Below are positions 47,801 to 54,236 of a DNA stretch of 64,000 nucleotides, piece by piece (position 1 is the first letter of the stretch; each line of letters opens with the position of its first letter). The position numbers and the translations under genes were made by a program. The notes beneath the pieces are model-generated. The model saw only the letters and a program-made list of their open reading frames with translations, was not told the origin of the DNA and searched no databases. The stretch comes from Apostichopus japonicus. Taxonomy: Eukaryota; Echinodermata; Holothuroidea; Aspidochirotida; Stichopodidae. The stretch lies in NCBI RefSeq assembly GCF_037975245.1, contig NC_092562.1, forward strand, positions 27,911,554-27,975,553, read 5' to 3'.

Positions 47801-47992
47801 CCCCCCCCCCCCCACTTCCTGAATGCCACCTCTATTAAATGAGTAGGTTCTCTATTGTGCATCTGCTAAGTTTTATCTTTATGAATATCTTTTCACAGAA
47901 TGAGATGTCTACAGACCGAACAACTGAAAGCTTCCTATGGGGAACAAGAGAAAACAGTAACGGTCACTGTATGGACTCGTGCAGCATCTTAA
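2641..47992 (+). CDS. ovoA: OvoA: 5-histidylcysteine sulfoxide synthase / ovothiol methyltransferase, 18 coding exons
   Basis: Iron enzyme that couples L-cysteine and L-histidine with O2 to give 5-histidylcysteine sulfoxide. In the family, a C-terminal SAM methyltransferase later N-methylates 5-thiohistidine to ovothiol A. Exons read by me: 2641-2735, 6289-6353, 8005-8117, 10142-10210, 22367-22507, 23674-23800, 28849-28963, 31617-31780, 33046-33148, 34288-34435, 35279-35368, 37901-38065, 39454-39616, 41709-42004, 45150-45353, 46558-46636, 47245-47350, 47899-47992. All introns are GT-AG and all phases join; the sum is 2337 nt, or 778 residues plus TAA. The start has A at -3 and G at +4. Key motifs are FGHTA (His75), DHERIHLET (His170, His174, Glu176), GNVWEWMED, GGSWISTGDEASRFARY and FFQHAGFR. 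Domain order and length fit metazoan OvoA. The last exon is the least certain because the C-terminus is short and weakly conserved. Confidence 0.95.
2736..6288. other. ovoA intron 1 (within coding region), no further gene seen
   Basis: 3.55 kb of AT-rich intron between GTAAGT at 2736 and the AG at 6287-6288. The stretch 5240-5600 is low-complexity A/T with recurrent 'tttgac' and 'caaaa' words. I find no transposon ends, RNA gene or other exon here. Confidence 0.6.
7131..7505 (-). mobile_element. Foldback/MITE with TAGGCGTA...TACGCCTA ends, copy 1
   Basis: Terminal inverted repeats TAGGCGTATGAGCC / CTCCTACGCCTA, with subterminal runs of G and C (GGGGGGCTGCAGCCCCCC). It contains the words GAAAAATTCTCA and ATTGCTCAAATTTTCACA, which match the element at 54237-55253 in the opposite orientation. 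Immediately outside the right end, 7506-7530 repeats the terminal sequence inverted (a partial second end), giving a GC-rich palindrome across 7480-7530. Lies in the ovoA intron 6354-8004. Confidence 0.65.
8118..9240 (+). mobile_element. Ty3/Gypsy-type LTR retrotransposon relic: internal end, PPT, LTR, PBS, gag start
   Basis: A purine-rich tract TGAGGGGGCA (8441-8450) directly precedes an LTR that begins TGTAGCAGCG at 8453 and ends CTCACCA near 8932. At 8936-8953 follows TGGTGACGCCGACGTGAT, one base away from the complement of the tRNA-Trp 3' end, so it is a good primer-binding site. A gag-like start at about 9149 reads MDNGNTTPRPEAPMASVSLK followed by LPPFEA and a stop; the KLPPF phrase is common at the start of Gypsy gag. 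8130-8387 is open and may be the end of the upstream element's internal region, but it has no recognisable domain. Both sides are truncated. Lies in ovoA intron 8118-10141. Confidence 0.65.
8851..8932. repeat. 82-bp near-perfect palindrome at the LTR/PBS boundary
   Basis: The two 41-bp arms differ at only two positions and meet without a spacer at CCAAATTAATTTGG. The arms begin TGGTGAGTAATAATT and end AATTATTACTCACCA. The palindrome abuts the primer-binding site and covers the last part of the LTR. Confidence 0.85.
9610..9787 (+). mobile_element. Short retroposon with a U2 snRNA-like head and 15-bp target duplication
   Basis: The first ~40 nt (CGCTTCTCGGACTTTTGGCT then AAGATCATGTGTGGTATC) match the 5' end of U2 snRNA (stem-loop I region and beyond) with a few changes. 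After that the sequence is not U2: no branch-site-recognition or Sm-site region is seen, and a strong hairpin follows (arms GTTCCCC / GGGGAAT around TTCGA). The 3' end has a second stem (CCCAGG...CCTGGG) and no poly(A). It is flanked by identical 15-bp direct repeats TAATTATTAGTAGTC at 9595-9609 and 9788-9802, the mark of LINE-assisted retrotransposition. Best called an snRNA-headed SINE or a rearranged U2 retrocopy. Confidence 0.8.
10320..10610. repeat. 72-73 bp minisatellite, about four units
   Basis: GC-richer than its surroundings. Units contain GTCATAGCGGCCACGGT and CCACAGAGGACCA. It follows the coding exon 10142-10210 by about 110 bp and is not coding. The reverse-strand open frame across it is a by-product of the repeat. 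Confidence 0.85.
11181..11269 (+). mobile_element. 3' fragment of tRNA-headed SINE family (copy D)
   Basis: Matches the 3' part of the SINE at 14812-15065: GCTTTGATAAGC, then GGCTTCTTC, then TTCCTGCTTGCAGGAGGATC and an ATAC-repeat tail. The head is missing (5' truncated). Confidence 0.75.
12302..12922. mobile_element. MITE with 20-bp perfect terminal inverted repeats
   Basis: The left end TTTAATGCAGCATTTTGCGT (12302-12321) is matched perfectly by its reverse complement at 12903-12922. The interior (about 580 bp) is non-coding. A TTAA or TTTAAA-like border is possible but cannot be separated from the repeat itself. Lies in ovoA intron 10211-22366. Confidence 0.8.
13294..14389 (+). mobile_element. 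Solo LTR (about 1.1 kb), retrotransposon
   Basis: Begins TGTTACGAGG and ends AACGTAACA, so TG...CA with a 7-bp inverted terminal match. A TATA box (CGTATAAAAACCCGCC) lies at about 13650, one third of the way in, as expected for a U3 promoter on the + strand. No internal retroviral sequence adjoins it. The 5-bp flanks (AATAT/ATGTT) do not match well, so the target duplication is decayed or the borders are off by a base or two. Confidence 0.65.
14812..15065 (+). mobile_element. tRNA-headed SINE, copy A
   Basis: Box A-like TAGCTCAGTGGTTAACG and box B-like GGTTCGAGTC near the 5' end, then a shared body (GAATGTAAGAGACTGACTTT, GGCTTCTTCGCGAGTTCC, CTGCTTGCAGGAGGATC) and an (ATAC)n tail at 15030-15063. 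Copies on the opposite strand are at 31950-32180 and 50985-51239, and a fragment at 11181-11269. From copy C the head folds as an acceptor GGAGTG / CACTCC. Confidence 0.88.
16079..16450 (+). mobile_element. TTAA-bounded MITE, copy 2
   Basis: TTAAAGGGTGTGAAGACTCG at the left (TTAA 16079-16082) and GAGTCTTCAATGCCTTTAA at the right (TTAA 16447-16450). About 370 bp, collinear with 62003-62375 and inverted relative to 10-350. The open frame starting at 16351 begins inside this element and is not a gene. Confidence 0.85.
18030..18920. repeat. 53-bp minisatellite, about 17 units
   Basis: Unit contains CAAGCTGCTCCAGATC and GTGATGATGATGTCAAGC. Recurrent variants (CGTGATG/CTTGATG, ATGTCAAG/ATACCAAG, GAATACACC/GAATGCACC) are interspersed rather than blocked. 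Intronic. Confidence 0.95.
19528..20440 (-). pseudogene. 5'-truncated LINE (L2/CR1/Jockey-like), reverse transcriptase C-terminal region, copy 1
   Basis: The open frame 19587-20357 (-) encodes the end of a non-LTR reverse transcriptase: KLNDSKTEF, VRNLGVIFHKHM, HSHLDYCNSLL, LQRLQNSAARLV, LHSLHWLPV and TYGDRAFPSAGPKLWN are characteristic. The catalytic YADD part is missing because of 5' truncation. After the stop comes a GCGCTATTG-type 3' end and an ATT microsatellite (TTATTA units, 19530-19551), typical of L2/CR1-type tails. The same family as 26630-28350. Lies antisense in the ovoA intron. Confidence 0.88.
20485..20765. mobile_element. hAT-type MITE with CAGGCGCGTAGCCA ends
   Basis: Terminal inverted repeats CAGGCGCGTAGCCA / TGGCTACGCGCCTG. 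Flanking 8-bp direct repeats GATGATAT (20477-20484) and GATGACAT (20766-20773) differ at one base. The 8-bp duplication and CAG-start fit the hAT superfamily. Internally it shares the 'AGCGCCACCATGG' region with the CAGTGGCGGAGC family. Confidence 0.85.
21192..22060. repeat. 69-78 bp minisatellite, about 11-12 units, open in one frame
   Basis: Unit contains AATCATTCATATTTTTATTA and CAGTCATGTCAAGAATGTAG. Unit lengths differ by 3-bp steps, so 21252-22043 (+) stays open for 264 codons with a 24-25 residue repeat rich in Cys and Ile. It lies in the ovoA intron 10211-22366, has no splice context, and starts and stops with the repeat, so I treat it as non-coding. Confidence 0.9.
22508..23673. other. 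ovoA intron, nothing recognised
   Basis: Short intron of 1.17 kb. I see no repeat, mobile-element end or RNA gene. Confidence 0.5.
24073..24468 (+). mobile_element. hAT-type CAGTGGCGGAGC-family MITE, decayed copy
   Basis: Starts CAGTGGTGAAGTGTCCA and stays collinear with 54577-54968 through CAGCTTTGTACCACTTTTTA and GGCGATCTAGGGAGT to GCGCCCCTACAGACCATTC. The last ~40 bp including the right terminal repeat are not recognisable. Confidence 0.8.
26630..28350 (+). pseudogene. Degenerate LINE reverse transcriptase, copy 2
   Basis: RT motif A (DLSSASFDTVDHPILLDIL) near 26690-26760, interrupted by a MITE at 26797-27208. Then TALKWF, SYRSQFVELNGV, a broken HGVPQG-like region, GPLCFMLYTA and the catalytic box changed to YAGD (27410-27425), followed by KLKLKDSKTEY, KIRKHMSSKSMSILVHAF, LQRLQNSAARLV and LHWLPVEYRNKF. 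Several frame changes and stops. The 3' end has an ATT-rich tail at 28320-28350. Same family as 19528-20440. Dead copy. Confidence 0.87.
26797..27208. mobile_element. MITE inserted in the LINE RT, 27-bp perfect terminal inverted repeats
   Basis: CCCGCTTACCTGTCTCCCCA at 26808 is matched by its reverse complement ending at 27196; the perfect match runs 27 bp. An outer TTTAC/GTAAA pair extends the repeat to 26797 and 27208. Removing it rejoins the LINE reading (LDIL... to TALKWF). Confidence 0.82.
28849..39616 (+). CDS. ovoA: ovoA coding exons 7-13: FGE-sulfatase (sulfoxide synthase) domain
   Basis: Residues about 205-519. The first exon (28849-28963) finishes the linker and ends in the sequence that has been tandemly amplified downstream. 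SVPAFAASKYLITNAEFLEF starts the FGE-sulfatase fold. Later exons carry MPWTWPVEVNHHEARAYCRW, LLTEGEHNAIRDLQ, GFHDVFGNVWEWMEDHFNG and GGSWISTGDEASRFARYSF, all hallmark stretches of the formylglycine-generating-enzyme-like catalytic domain of EgtB/OvoA. A cysteine-rich segment (GCKSGCGG, exon 33046-33148) lies between. No frameshift or stop is visible in any exon, so this domain looks intact. Confidence 0.94.
28921..31265 (+). repeat. 92-93 bp minisatellite made from an ovoA exon end plus its 5' splice site, about 26 units
   Basis: Each unit contains GAGTACCCAGAAATTAATAT then TAGGTAAATGAATCATGAGT and the intronic phrase TTTACTTGGTGTATTAACTT. Unit 1 is the real coding exon 3' end (exon ends 28963, donor GTAAAT at 28964); the other 25 are in the intron. 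Two subtypes alternate: exon-like (ATGGGATAACGAG) and diverged (ATGATATAATGAG). Unit 2 has lost the donor (GT to AT, near 29056). One unit near 30635 has GTAAGT. The last unit, near 31245, is degenerate. The acceptor of the next coding exon is at 31616. Confidence 0.96.
31950..32180 (-). mobile_element. tRNA-headed SINE, copy B
   Basis: Reverse complement of the family at 14812: GATCCTCCTGCAAGCAGGAA at the left (3' end of the SINE) and GTTAACCACTGAGCTAACAC at the right (box A region). The tail at 31930-31953 is a TATTTG repeat rather than ATAC. Confidence 0.88.
36095..36386 (-). mobile_element. Second tRNA-derived SINE family
   Basis: Read on the - strand, the head is GGGCGTTGTGGTCAAGTGGT followed by TAAGGC and a box B-like CAGGTTCGAGCCC. 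The body contains TGTGTCCTTGGGCAAGGCAC, a phrase shared by many tRNA-derived SINEs of marine animals. The 3' border is uncertain. Intron 35369-37900. Confidence 0.75.
36590..37165 (-). pseudogene. LINE reverse transcriptase fragment, third copy, a different family
   Basis: On the - strand the catalytic box is intact (FYADDTQLYVTFDP, about 37165-37125), followed by a frameshift. Then KLKLNGDMAEVIVFS, VVRNLAVYFDNYLAMDETV, YYIRQVGQLLKYLDKSATKI and an IQNMAA-like helix at about 36690. The catalytic upstream part is missing. Divergent from the copies at 19.5 and 27 kb. Confidence 0.8.
38240..39335. repeat. 68-79 bp minisatellite, about 16 units
   Basis: Unit contains ACTGTCACTGGTTAAGATTA, AGATATTTAATGGAGGG and TTGGAGGAAGAGC. 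Length differences come from extra GGAGGG blocks. It fills most of the intron 38066-39453 between two FGE-domain exons. Confidence 0.95.
39680..39790 (-). mobile_element. LINE/SINE 3' tail fragment
   Basis: On the - strand: TTTGTAAAGCACTTTATAGC ... then TATTATTATTAA, the ending typical of L2/CR1-like retroposons. No body is recognised. Confidence 0.55.
39995..40885. repeat. 16/17-bp minisatellite, roughly 50 units
   Basis: Two unit types, TTGTTAGATAGTACAG (16) and TTGTTAGATAGTACAAG (17), are mixed along the array. A longer interruption containing CAGTAAGACAAG recurs three times (near 39990, 40590 and 40795). Intron 39617-41708. Confidence 0.95.
41709..47992 (+). CDS. ovoA: ovoA coding exons 14-18: C-terminal SAM-dependent methyltransferase
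   Basis: Residues 520-778. Exon 41709-42004 ends in methyltransferase motif I (ALDLNCACGCMTFQL, residues 598-612). Exon 45150-45353 continues with VVGTDFCASF (acidic residue Asp623, then an LQEYGRRK helix). Exon 46558-46636 gives FDLVLVQSLHRV. Exon 47245-47350 gives AWLARLWEVSKPGGLVLI, the usual post-motif stretch. The final exon ends TVTVTVWTRAAS. Two things are odd. Motif I has Asn602 and Cys607 where class I methyltransferases normally carry glycine or a similar small residue. The region between KPGGLVLI and the last strand is shorter than I would expect for the family. Both leave methylation competence open. Confidence 0.88.
43159..44457 (-). mobile_element. Solo LTR, 1.3 kb, with 5-bp target duplication
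   Basis: Begins TGTCACGGGT and ends ACTTGACA on the + strand, flanked by identical ATTAG at 43154-43158 and 44458-44462. On the - strand a TATATATAA box at about 44020 and an AATAAA at about 43264 suggest transcription leftward. The open frame from 44067 lies wholly inside and has no similarity I recognise. Intron 42005-45149. Confidence 0.78.
47399..47738 (-). mobile_element. hAT-type CAGTGGCGGAGC MITE with perfect 8-bp target duplication
   Basis: CAGTGGCGGAGC at the left and CCGCCACTG at the right, flanked by TCTGTACC at 47391-47398 and 47739-47746. Inverted relative to 54577-54968, sharing GCGCCACCACCGG, ATCGCCGGAAATGACC and AAAAGCTGAAAAGGGCGCCA. Inserted in the last ovoA intron (47351-47898). 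Confidence 0.9.
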
Positions 47993-48189
47993 TGTTACGA
48001 AGATATCATAAGGAAATTTAAATTATAACCAAATCATTTGTTTTCAGCTAAAATCTTGCTCAGAACTTGGTAATAGTTAGATTAATATGAACTAAGTTAT
48101 GAAGTAACTTTTAAGTATATGCCAAATATTCAGATACATCTTTAACTTTAAGCTAAATATTTTTTTTAATTTATCAGTTGAACCTTCTA

Positions 48190-48835
48190 CTGGCAGTGCA
48201 GTTGAACAGACTAAACCCACTGGGTGTTATCATGCAGGCATCCAATACACTGGGTGCTCAGATGTACAAACTAAACCCACTGGGTGTTATCATGCAGGCA
48301 TCCAATACACTGGGTGCTCAGATGTACAGACTAAACCCACTGGGTGTTATCATGCAGGCATTCAATACACTGGGTGCTCAGATGTACAAACTGAACCCAC
48401 TGGGTGTTATCATGCAGGCATTCAATACACTGGGTGCTCAGATGTACAAACTGAACCCACTGGGTGTTATCATGCAGGCATCCAATACACTGGGTGCTCA
48501 TATATTCAAACTGAACCCATTGAGTGCTATAATGCAGGCATCCAATACACTGGGTGCTTAGATATACAGACTGAACCCACTGGGTGCTATAATGTAGGAA
48601 TTCAATGCACTGGGTGCTTAGATGTACAAACTGAACCCATTGGGTGCTATAATGTAGGATTGTAGGAATCCAATACACAGGGTGCTTAGATGTACAAACT
48701 GAACCCACTGGGTGCTATAATGTAGGATTGTAGGAATCCAATATACTGGGTGCTTAGATGTACAAACTGAACCCACTGGGTGCTATAATGTATGATTGTA
48801 GGAATCCAGTACACTGGGTGCTGGATGTTCTTGGA
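48190..48835. repeat. 60-bp (later 72-bp) minisatellite, about 11 units, 3' of ovoA
   Basis: Unit contains CTAAACCCACTGGGTGTTAT, CATGCAGGCAT and CCAATACACTGGGTGCT. The first seven or so are 60 bp; the last three gain about 12 bp (AATGTAGGATTG). The 60-bp period keeps both strands open (127 codons + and 125 codons -), which argues for by-product frames. Starts about 200 bp after the ovoA stop. Confidence 0.93.
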
Positions 48836-49829
48836 ATGTAAACATGAAATACTCTGCCTTTACTATTAAAGGTTGGGTTGAAGAAGTCAACTCCAATGGT
48901 TGCTCAGAGGTAGGAGTCAACAGTAGAGGGTGTGGTTGCTTATTCATTCAGTCTAAAACAGATCATGCATTTGTTATTAAGTTTAAAAGATGTATATATC
49001 TGATAATTTTTCGATTCTTATTTGCCAACCAATGCTATTAAGTTTGATTATTTATAGTTACAGAGTTAACGTATTGTTCTACATCATGACTCATGTAAGT
49101 TACTGTAATATTAAAACTTTGACGTTGCCTAAATTTTGTATGTTAAACTGAAGAAAAGCTGAAATAACGAACCAATCAATGCAGCTAAAGAAATAATTGG
49201 TGATTTAATTATGTCATCACTTAATTTATTTAATTTTATTATTTTTAATCAAGACATTTTAGGATGTGAATTAACATAACAACTGATCCAATATGATGCA
49301 AACATTTTCAGTTATTATAATTAATGTAATCATTTTCATTGAAAGAAATTTTATGATATGAATGAAGTATGAAATTTAAAAGCAAACTTTAGGTTCATTT
49401 TATAGTATCAAATCTATGATAGAAATTAACATCATCAAATGATAAACAAGCCATAAACTTTAAATTTTCCAGTCTACAGTTGCATGCCAGTCATAGATCC
49501 TGTAGAATCTAATGAAGATGAGATATGTTTGCATGTGTATATATATATAGGCCTATATTGGCCTATTATGTTTTCATTTATATATATTCATTTGCCTTTG
49601 TCGTTTAGCTCCATTCCATTAACATAAAGTCTGTTCAAAGTATCTCTTTCGAGATCCGGCTTTAGGAATCACAAATGATTTTTAAGTAGGATAGCATCAT
49701 GTTTGATCTCTAGAGTAAGGCAAAATATGTCACCAAAAACAGAACTAGTATTGTTCGATACAGGTGTCAAACGCCTTCAGTGAAATTACAACCTTCCTTA
49801 CCGGTTTCGAACCTCTGGACATACAATCA

Positions 49830-49902
49830 GCGTCCATGGCCTAGTTGGTTAGGGTGTCCGCGTACAAAGCGGGAGGCCCGGGTTCGAATCCCGGTGGAGG
49901 CT
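49830..49902 (+). tRNA. tRNA-like sequence, apparent anticodon ACA, with Pol III terminator
   Basis: Seventy-three bases fold as a cloverleaf. The acceptor is GCGTCCA / TGGAGGC with one G-G mismatch, the anticodon stem TCCGC / GCGGG encloses loop GTACAAA, and the T arm is CCGGG TTCGAAT CCCGG. Box A-like TGGCCTAGTTGG and box B GGTTCGAATCC are good. A run of six T follows at 49908-49913. Anticodon ACA (Cys) is not normally used in eukaryotes, so this is more likely a tRNA-derived repeat head or pseudogene than a working tRNA. Confidence 0.6.
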
Positions 49903-50984
49903 GGAAATTTTTTCACTGTTCTGGATTATTCTTCTCATTATGTTTTCATTTATATATATATATATTACAGAAATTTGTGCAATGCCTAGTAAACTGAAAT
50001 ATGATACTGTAATAAAGTAAGCCCATAGCTAAATTATACATAATTAAATTCTATAACAGAAAAGGTTCCTGGAATATTCTTCATTACAGTTTTTTTTTTC
50101 TTGATAGAAAAGTAGAAATAAGCCCATAATTTGAAGGCCAAGCAAGGCCAGGTAGCATCATTCATCAACATGATAGAGATAAATGGGATTAATTAATTTC
50201 TGTAAGCAGCCAATTAAGAAATGTCTTATTCCATTTGTGAGGACTTGGGCAGGACTAAACTGGTTCATGAGTCATCTCTGTTTAATTATAATGTTTGTTT
50301 TTCTGTATTATAGAAGTAGGATTTACAGACGCTATATTCAAAATATTGACGTCCTTAAAATGTTGTAATATTGTCGTTTGTTTCCATGTCACCTCTGTAG
50401 GTGTACATTTATTTTACAAAAGAAGAGAGAAAAAAAAATTGTAAAAATAAAGTAAGACCCCACCGACATCACTGTGTGACATCACTGTTTCTTCTAAATG
50501 GATTTCGAGTCCCTTTGATACCTGGGGGCTTCGTTCATCACAGGAATATCTGTCGTATAATGTAAACATGACGGTTGGGTGTTTATTCTTTCCTGAATGT
50601 TTCACACTGATAAATTTGTGAGTGTAATATTTAAGTATTTCTGTTGTAATACTTTCCAGTTCGAAAATCTCTGCTTTATGTAGTGTGTTTTTCTGTTCAT
50701 GTATTCATGTATCATGTGTAAGTTTAGTTACAACTCTTTGATTCTTTCTGGAAATGAGAAATAAAACAATCAAGTATCTTAGGGAATTGATGATACATAA
50801 AAAATAATACACAAAACCTTAATGTTATTTACCATTTGTCAATACTTACAGAGAGGTTTTCGACTGCAAAGTTAATTAGAGGGTAAAATTAACATCCTTG
50901 TACGATTGCATGCATAAATTATATTGACATATTGGACAAAGATGAATCTTCCTGAAATGAATGAGTGGATTTCCTGTTAGTTGT

Positions 50985-51239
50985 TTGTATGCGTGTGTGT
51001 ATGTGTGAATGTATGTATGTATTTCAGATCCTCCTGCAAGCAGAAACTCGCGAAGAAGCCTCATTGGCTTATCAAAGCCGCAAGCTGACCGAAGTCAGTC
51101 TCTTACATTCATATTTAACGTCCATGATTATGATTTGACAACAATTGTAACTGGACGACATACATTAATCTTGGAGTGACTCGAACTTGGGACCTTATGA
51201 TTGGAAGGCACCAGCGTTAACCACTGAGCTAACACTCCT
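50985..51239 (-). mobile_element. tRNA-headed SINE, copy C
   Basis: Reverse complement of the 14812 family. A GTAT-repeat tail is at 50985-51030, GATCCTCCTGCAAGCAGAAA begins the 3' body, and the tRNA-like head ends at AACACTCC (51231-51238). Confidence 0.9.
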
Positions 51240-51668
51240 ATAAGTTAGTTGAATTACCAAACCTATCAACCTTTTCCCAAAGTCATTCCTTTTCATACAA
51301 AGCCATATTCAGTTTTCATCTCGTTATGAAGTAGCTGACACGCATTGTTGCTAGGAAATACTGTATCCAATTTTGTCCTTCATAGCATTTTATGTTTAGA
51401 CAAGAATTGATATGAAAGTACTATTTTTCATTCTCACATTTCAGAGCCACATGCTTCCAAAAAGTGCCATTTTACTTTCAGAAATTTTAATCAAAGGCCA
51501 GATGTGGTTCCTACCTACACACTTCTACCTCAGTGGAAATGTTAAATTCTTGTAACTATGTTTGTTTCATCTTTTAAAGTAAAGCTAACTCTTTGTACTG
51601 CAGTACTAGTAATTATGCCAAAGGAGGAGTTGTGAAAGTTAGAGACCGTATGTCCAATTCCACTATAT

Positions 51669-53490
51669 TAATAGTAGAACAGAAATACAACACATGCAAT
51701 ATAACATCACTTTTGTGTTATTGTCCTATGTCAGATTGCTTGTGAACATTAAAGATATCTTGGGTAACTAAAGACAGCTAGTTGTATTAAATACAACACA
51801 TGCAATATAACATCACTTTTGTGTTATGTCTTATGTCAGATTGGTGGTGAACATTAAAGATATCTTGGGTAACTAAAGACAGCTAGTTGTATTAAATACA
51901 ACACATGCAATATAACATCACTTTTGTGTTATGTCTTATGTCAGATTGGTGGTGAACATTAAAGATATCTTGGGTAACTAAAGACAGCTAGTTGTATTAA
52001 ATACAACACATGCAATATAACATCACTTTTGTGTTATTGTCTTATGTCAGATTGGTGGTGAACATTAAAGATATCTTGGGTAACTAAAGACAGCTAGTTG
52101 TATTAAATACAACACATGCAATATAACATCACTTTTGTGTTATGTCTTATGTCAGATTGGTGGTGAACATTAAAGATATCTTGGGTAACTAAAGACAGCT
52201 AGTTGTATTAAATACAACACATGCAATATAACATCACTTTTGTGTTATTTTCTTATGTCAGATTGGTTGTGAACATTAAAGATATCTTGGGTAACTAAAG
52301 ACAGCTAGTTGTATTAAATACAACACATGCAATATAACATCACTTTTGTGTTATGTCTTATGTCAGATTGGTGGTGAACATTAAAGATATCTTGGGTAAC
52401 TAAAGACAGCTAGTTGTATTAAATACAACACATGCAATATAACATCACTTTTGTGTTATGTCTTATGTCAGATTGGTGGTGAACATTAAAGATATCTTGG
52501 GTAACTAAAGACAGCTAGTTGTATTAAATACAACACATGCAATATAACATCACTTTTGTGTTATGTCTTATGTCAGATTGGTGGTGAACATTAAAGATAT
52601 CTTGGGTAACTAAAGACAGCTAGTTGTATTAAATACAACACATGCAATATAACATCACTTTTGTGTTATGTCTTATGTCAGATTGGTGGTGAACATTAAA
52701 GATATCTTGGGTAACTAAAGACAGCTAGTTGTATTAAATACAACACATGCAATATAACATCACTTTTGTGTTATGTCTTATGTCAGATTGGTGGTGAACA
52801 TTAAAGATATCTTGGGTAACTAAAGACAGCTAGTTGTATTAAATACAACACATGCAATATAACATCACTTTTGTGTTATGTCTTATGTCAGATTGGTGGT
52901 GAACATTAAAGATATCTTGGGTAACTAAAGACAGCTAGTTGTATTAAATACAACACATGCAATATAACATCACTTTTGTGTTATGTCTTATGTCAGATTG
53001 GTGGTGAACATTAAAGATATCTTGGGTAACTAAAGACAGCTAGTTGTATTAAATACAACACATGCAATATAACATCACTTTTGTGTTATTGTCTTATGTC
53101 AGATTGGTGGTGAACATTAAAGATATCTTGGGTAACTAAAGACAGCTAGTTGTATTAAATACAACACATGCAATATAACATCACTTTTGTGTTATGTCTT
53201 ATGTCAGATTGGTGGTGAACATTAAAGATATCTTGGGTAACTAAAGACAGCTAGTTGTATTAAATACAACACATGCAATATAACATCACTTTTGTGTTAT
53301 TGTCTTATGTCAGATTGGTTGTGAACATTAAAGATATCTTGGGTAACTAAAGACAGCTAGTTGTATTAAATACAACACATGCAATATAACATCACTTTTG
53401 TGTTATTGTCTTATGTCAGATTGGTTGTGAACATTAAAGATATCTTTGGTAGCTAAAAACAGCTAGTTGCATTCATAGACAACACATGGG
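51669..53490. repeat. 105-bp satellite, about 17 highly uniform units
   Basis: Unit contains AATACAACACATGCAATATA, ACATCACTTTTGTGTTATG, TCAGATTGGTGGTGAACATT and GATATCTTGGGTAACTAAAG. Most units are identical; differences are mainly TTATGTC/TTATTGTC (1 bp) and GGTGGTG/GGTTGTG. Only the outermost units are diverged. Confidence 0.97.
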
Positions 53491-53516
53491 GTCTTTGAAA
53501 CCTTTGGGCATTGATA

Positions 53517-53717
53517 TCAACCAGGGGCATTAGTATAAGATGAACATATTTTGTCCAGTAAATCCACAGGAATGATATCGATATATTGAGACCCTTCATC
53601 ACCCCCACCCTCCGTAGGGGGTGGCAGTTTGAGTTTTGGTGGTTTTATATGTTTCACTGATGAGGGTCGGTCAAATGCCAAAGATTCAAACACATCATCC
53701 AGTTTGATGCTTTCCAT
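53517..53717 (-). CDS. Small 66-residue open frame, unrecognised, possible exon
   Basis: Begins MESIKLDDVFESLAFDRPSS, continues with PPKLKLPPP and ends YIDIIPVDLLDKICSSYTNAPG. The mixed charged/hydrophobic composition looks protein-like, unlike the repeat-derived frames nearby. An in-frame TGA lies 15-18 nt upstream of the ATG, and a possible acceptor (TTCCAG) sits just before that, so it could be a short gene, a 5' coding exon or a relic. I do not recognise a family, and no partner exons are obvious. Confidence 0.25.
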   Translation of the reverse strand: MESIKLDDVFESLAFDRPSSVKHIKPPKLKLPPPTEGGGDEGSQYIDIIPVDLLDKICSSYTNAPG

Positions 53718-53949
53718 GTGAATATAAAATATTCAATGATCTGGAATTCCTCTTTACCTGTGAGCCAAAAATGGAGGCCAAACAAGTAAAATTGAAATTA
53801 TAGGGGGCTTTGCACACACTCAGGGGTATATTACCAGACAGCACATAAAATCCAGGGACATTCTTCAGGACACTTTTTAATCCAGGGACAGTACATGAAA
53901 TGTACACCCCTCCCCCCCCTGTTCCCCCGGGATCGGGACATCTGGTCAC

Positions 53950-54236
53950 CTTACCATTAGTAACGTTATGTTGGAGGACACTTTTAAAAACTTAATAACA
54001 ACTTGCATTATTAACGATAGCTAGAGGGATATTAATAACAGCTGGGAACATAAAAAATTGGGCCAGTAAAAAGCAACTTGAGACATGACTAACAGCTTGG
54101 GCCAATAATAACTACTTGGGCCTGTACTGATAAACTTTGGGAATTAATAATAAACACATTTGGACTTTACCAACAACAGGGCCGGAAATGCCTATTTACG
54201 GCTTAGTAAATATTTTGAGCAAATTTGGTACAGTCA
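53950..54236. repeat. Degenerate 'AATAACAACTTGGGCCAGTA' repeat, left part
   Basis: Loose tandem phrases of about 20-25 bp built from 'taataac', 'aacttgg' and 'gggac/ggcc'. Continues after the inserted element at 55254-56110. Confidence 0.6.

Noticed and set aside
48178-48708. 127- and 125-codon frames on opposite strands
   Set aside because: Both are products of the 60-bp tandem repeat.
53695-53949. 84-codon reverse frame with Gly-rich start
   Set aside because: Overlaps the 66-residue frame in another frame and contains a repeated GTCCCTGGATT phrase, so probably a repeat by-product.
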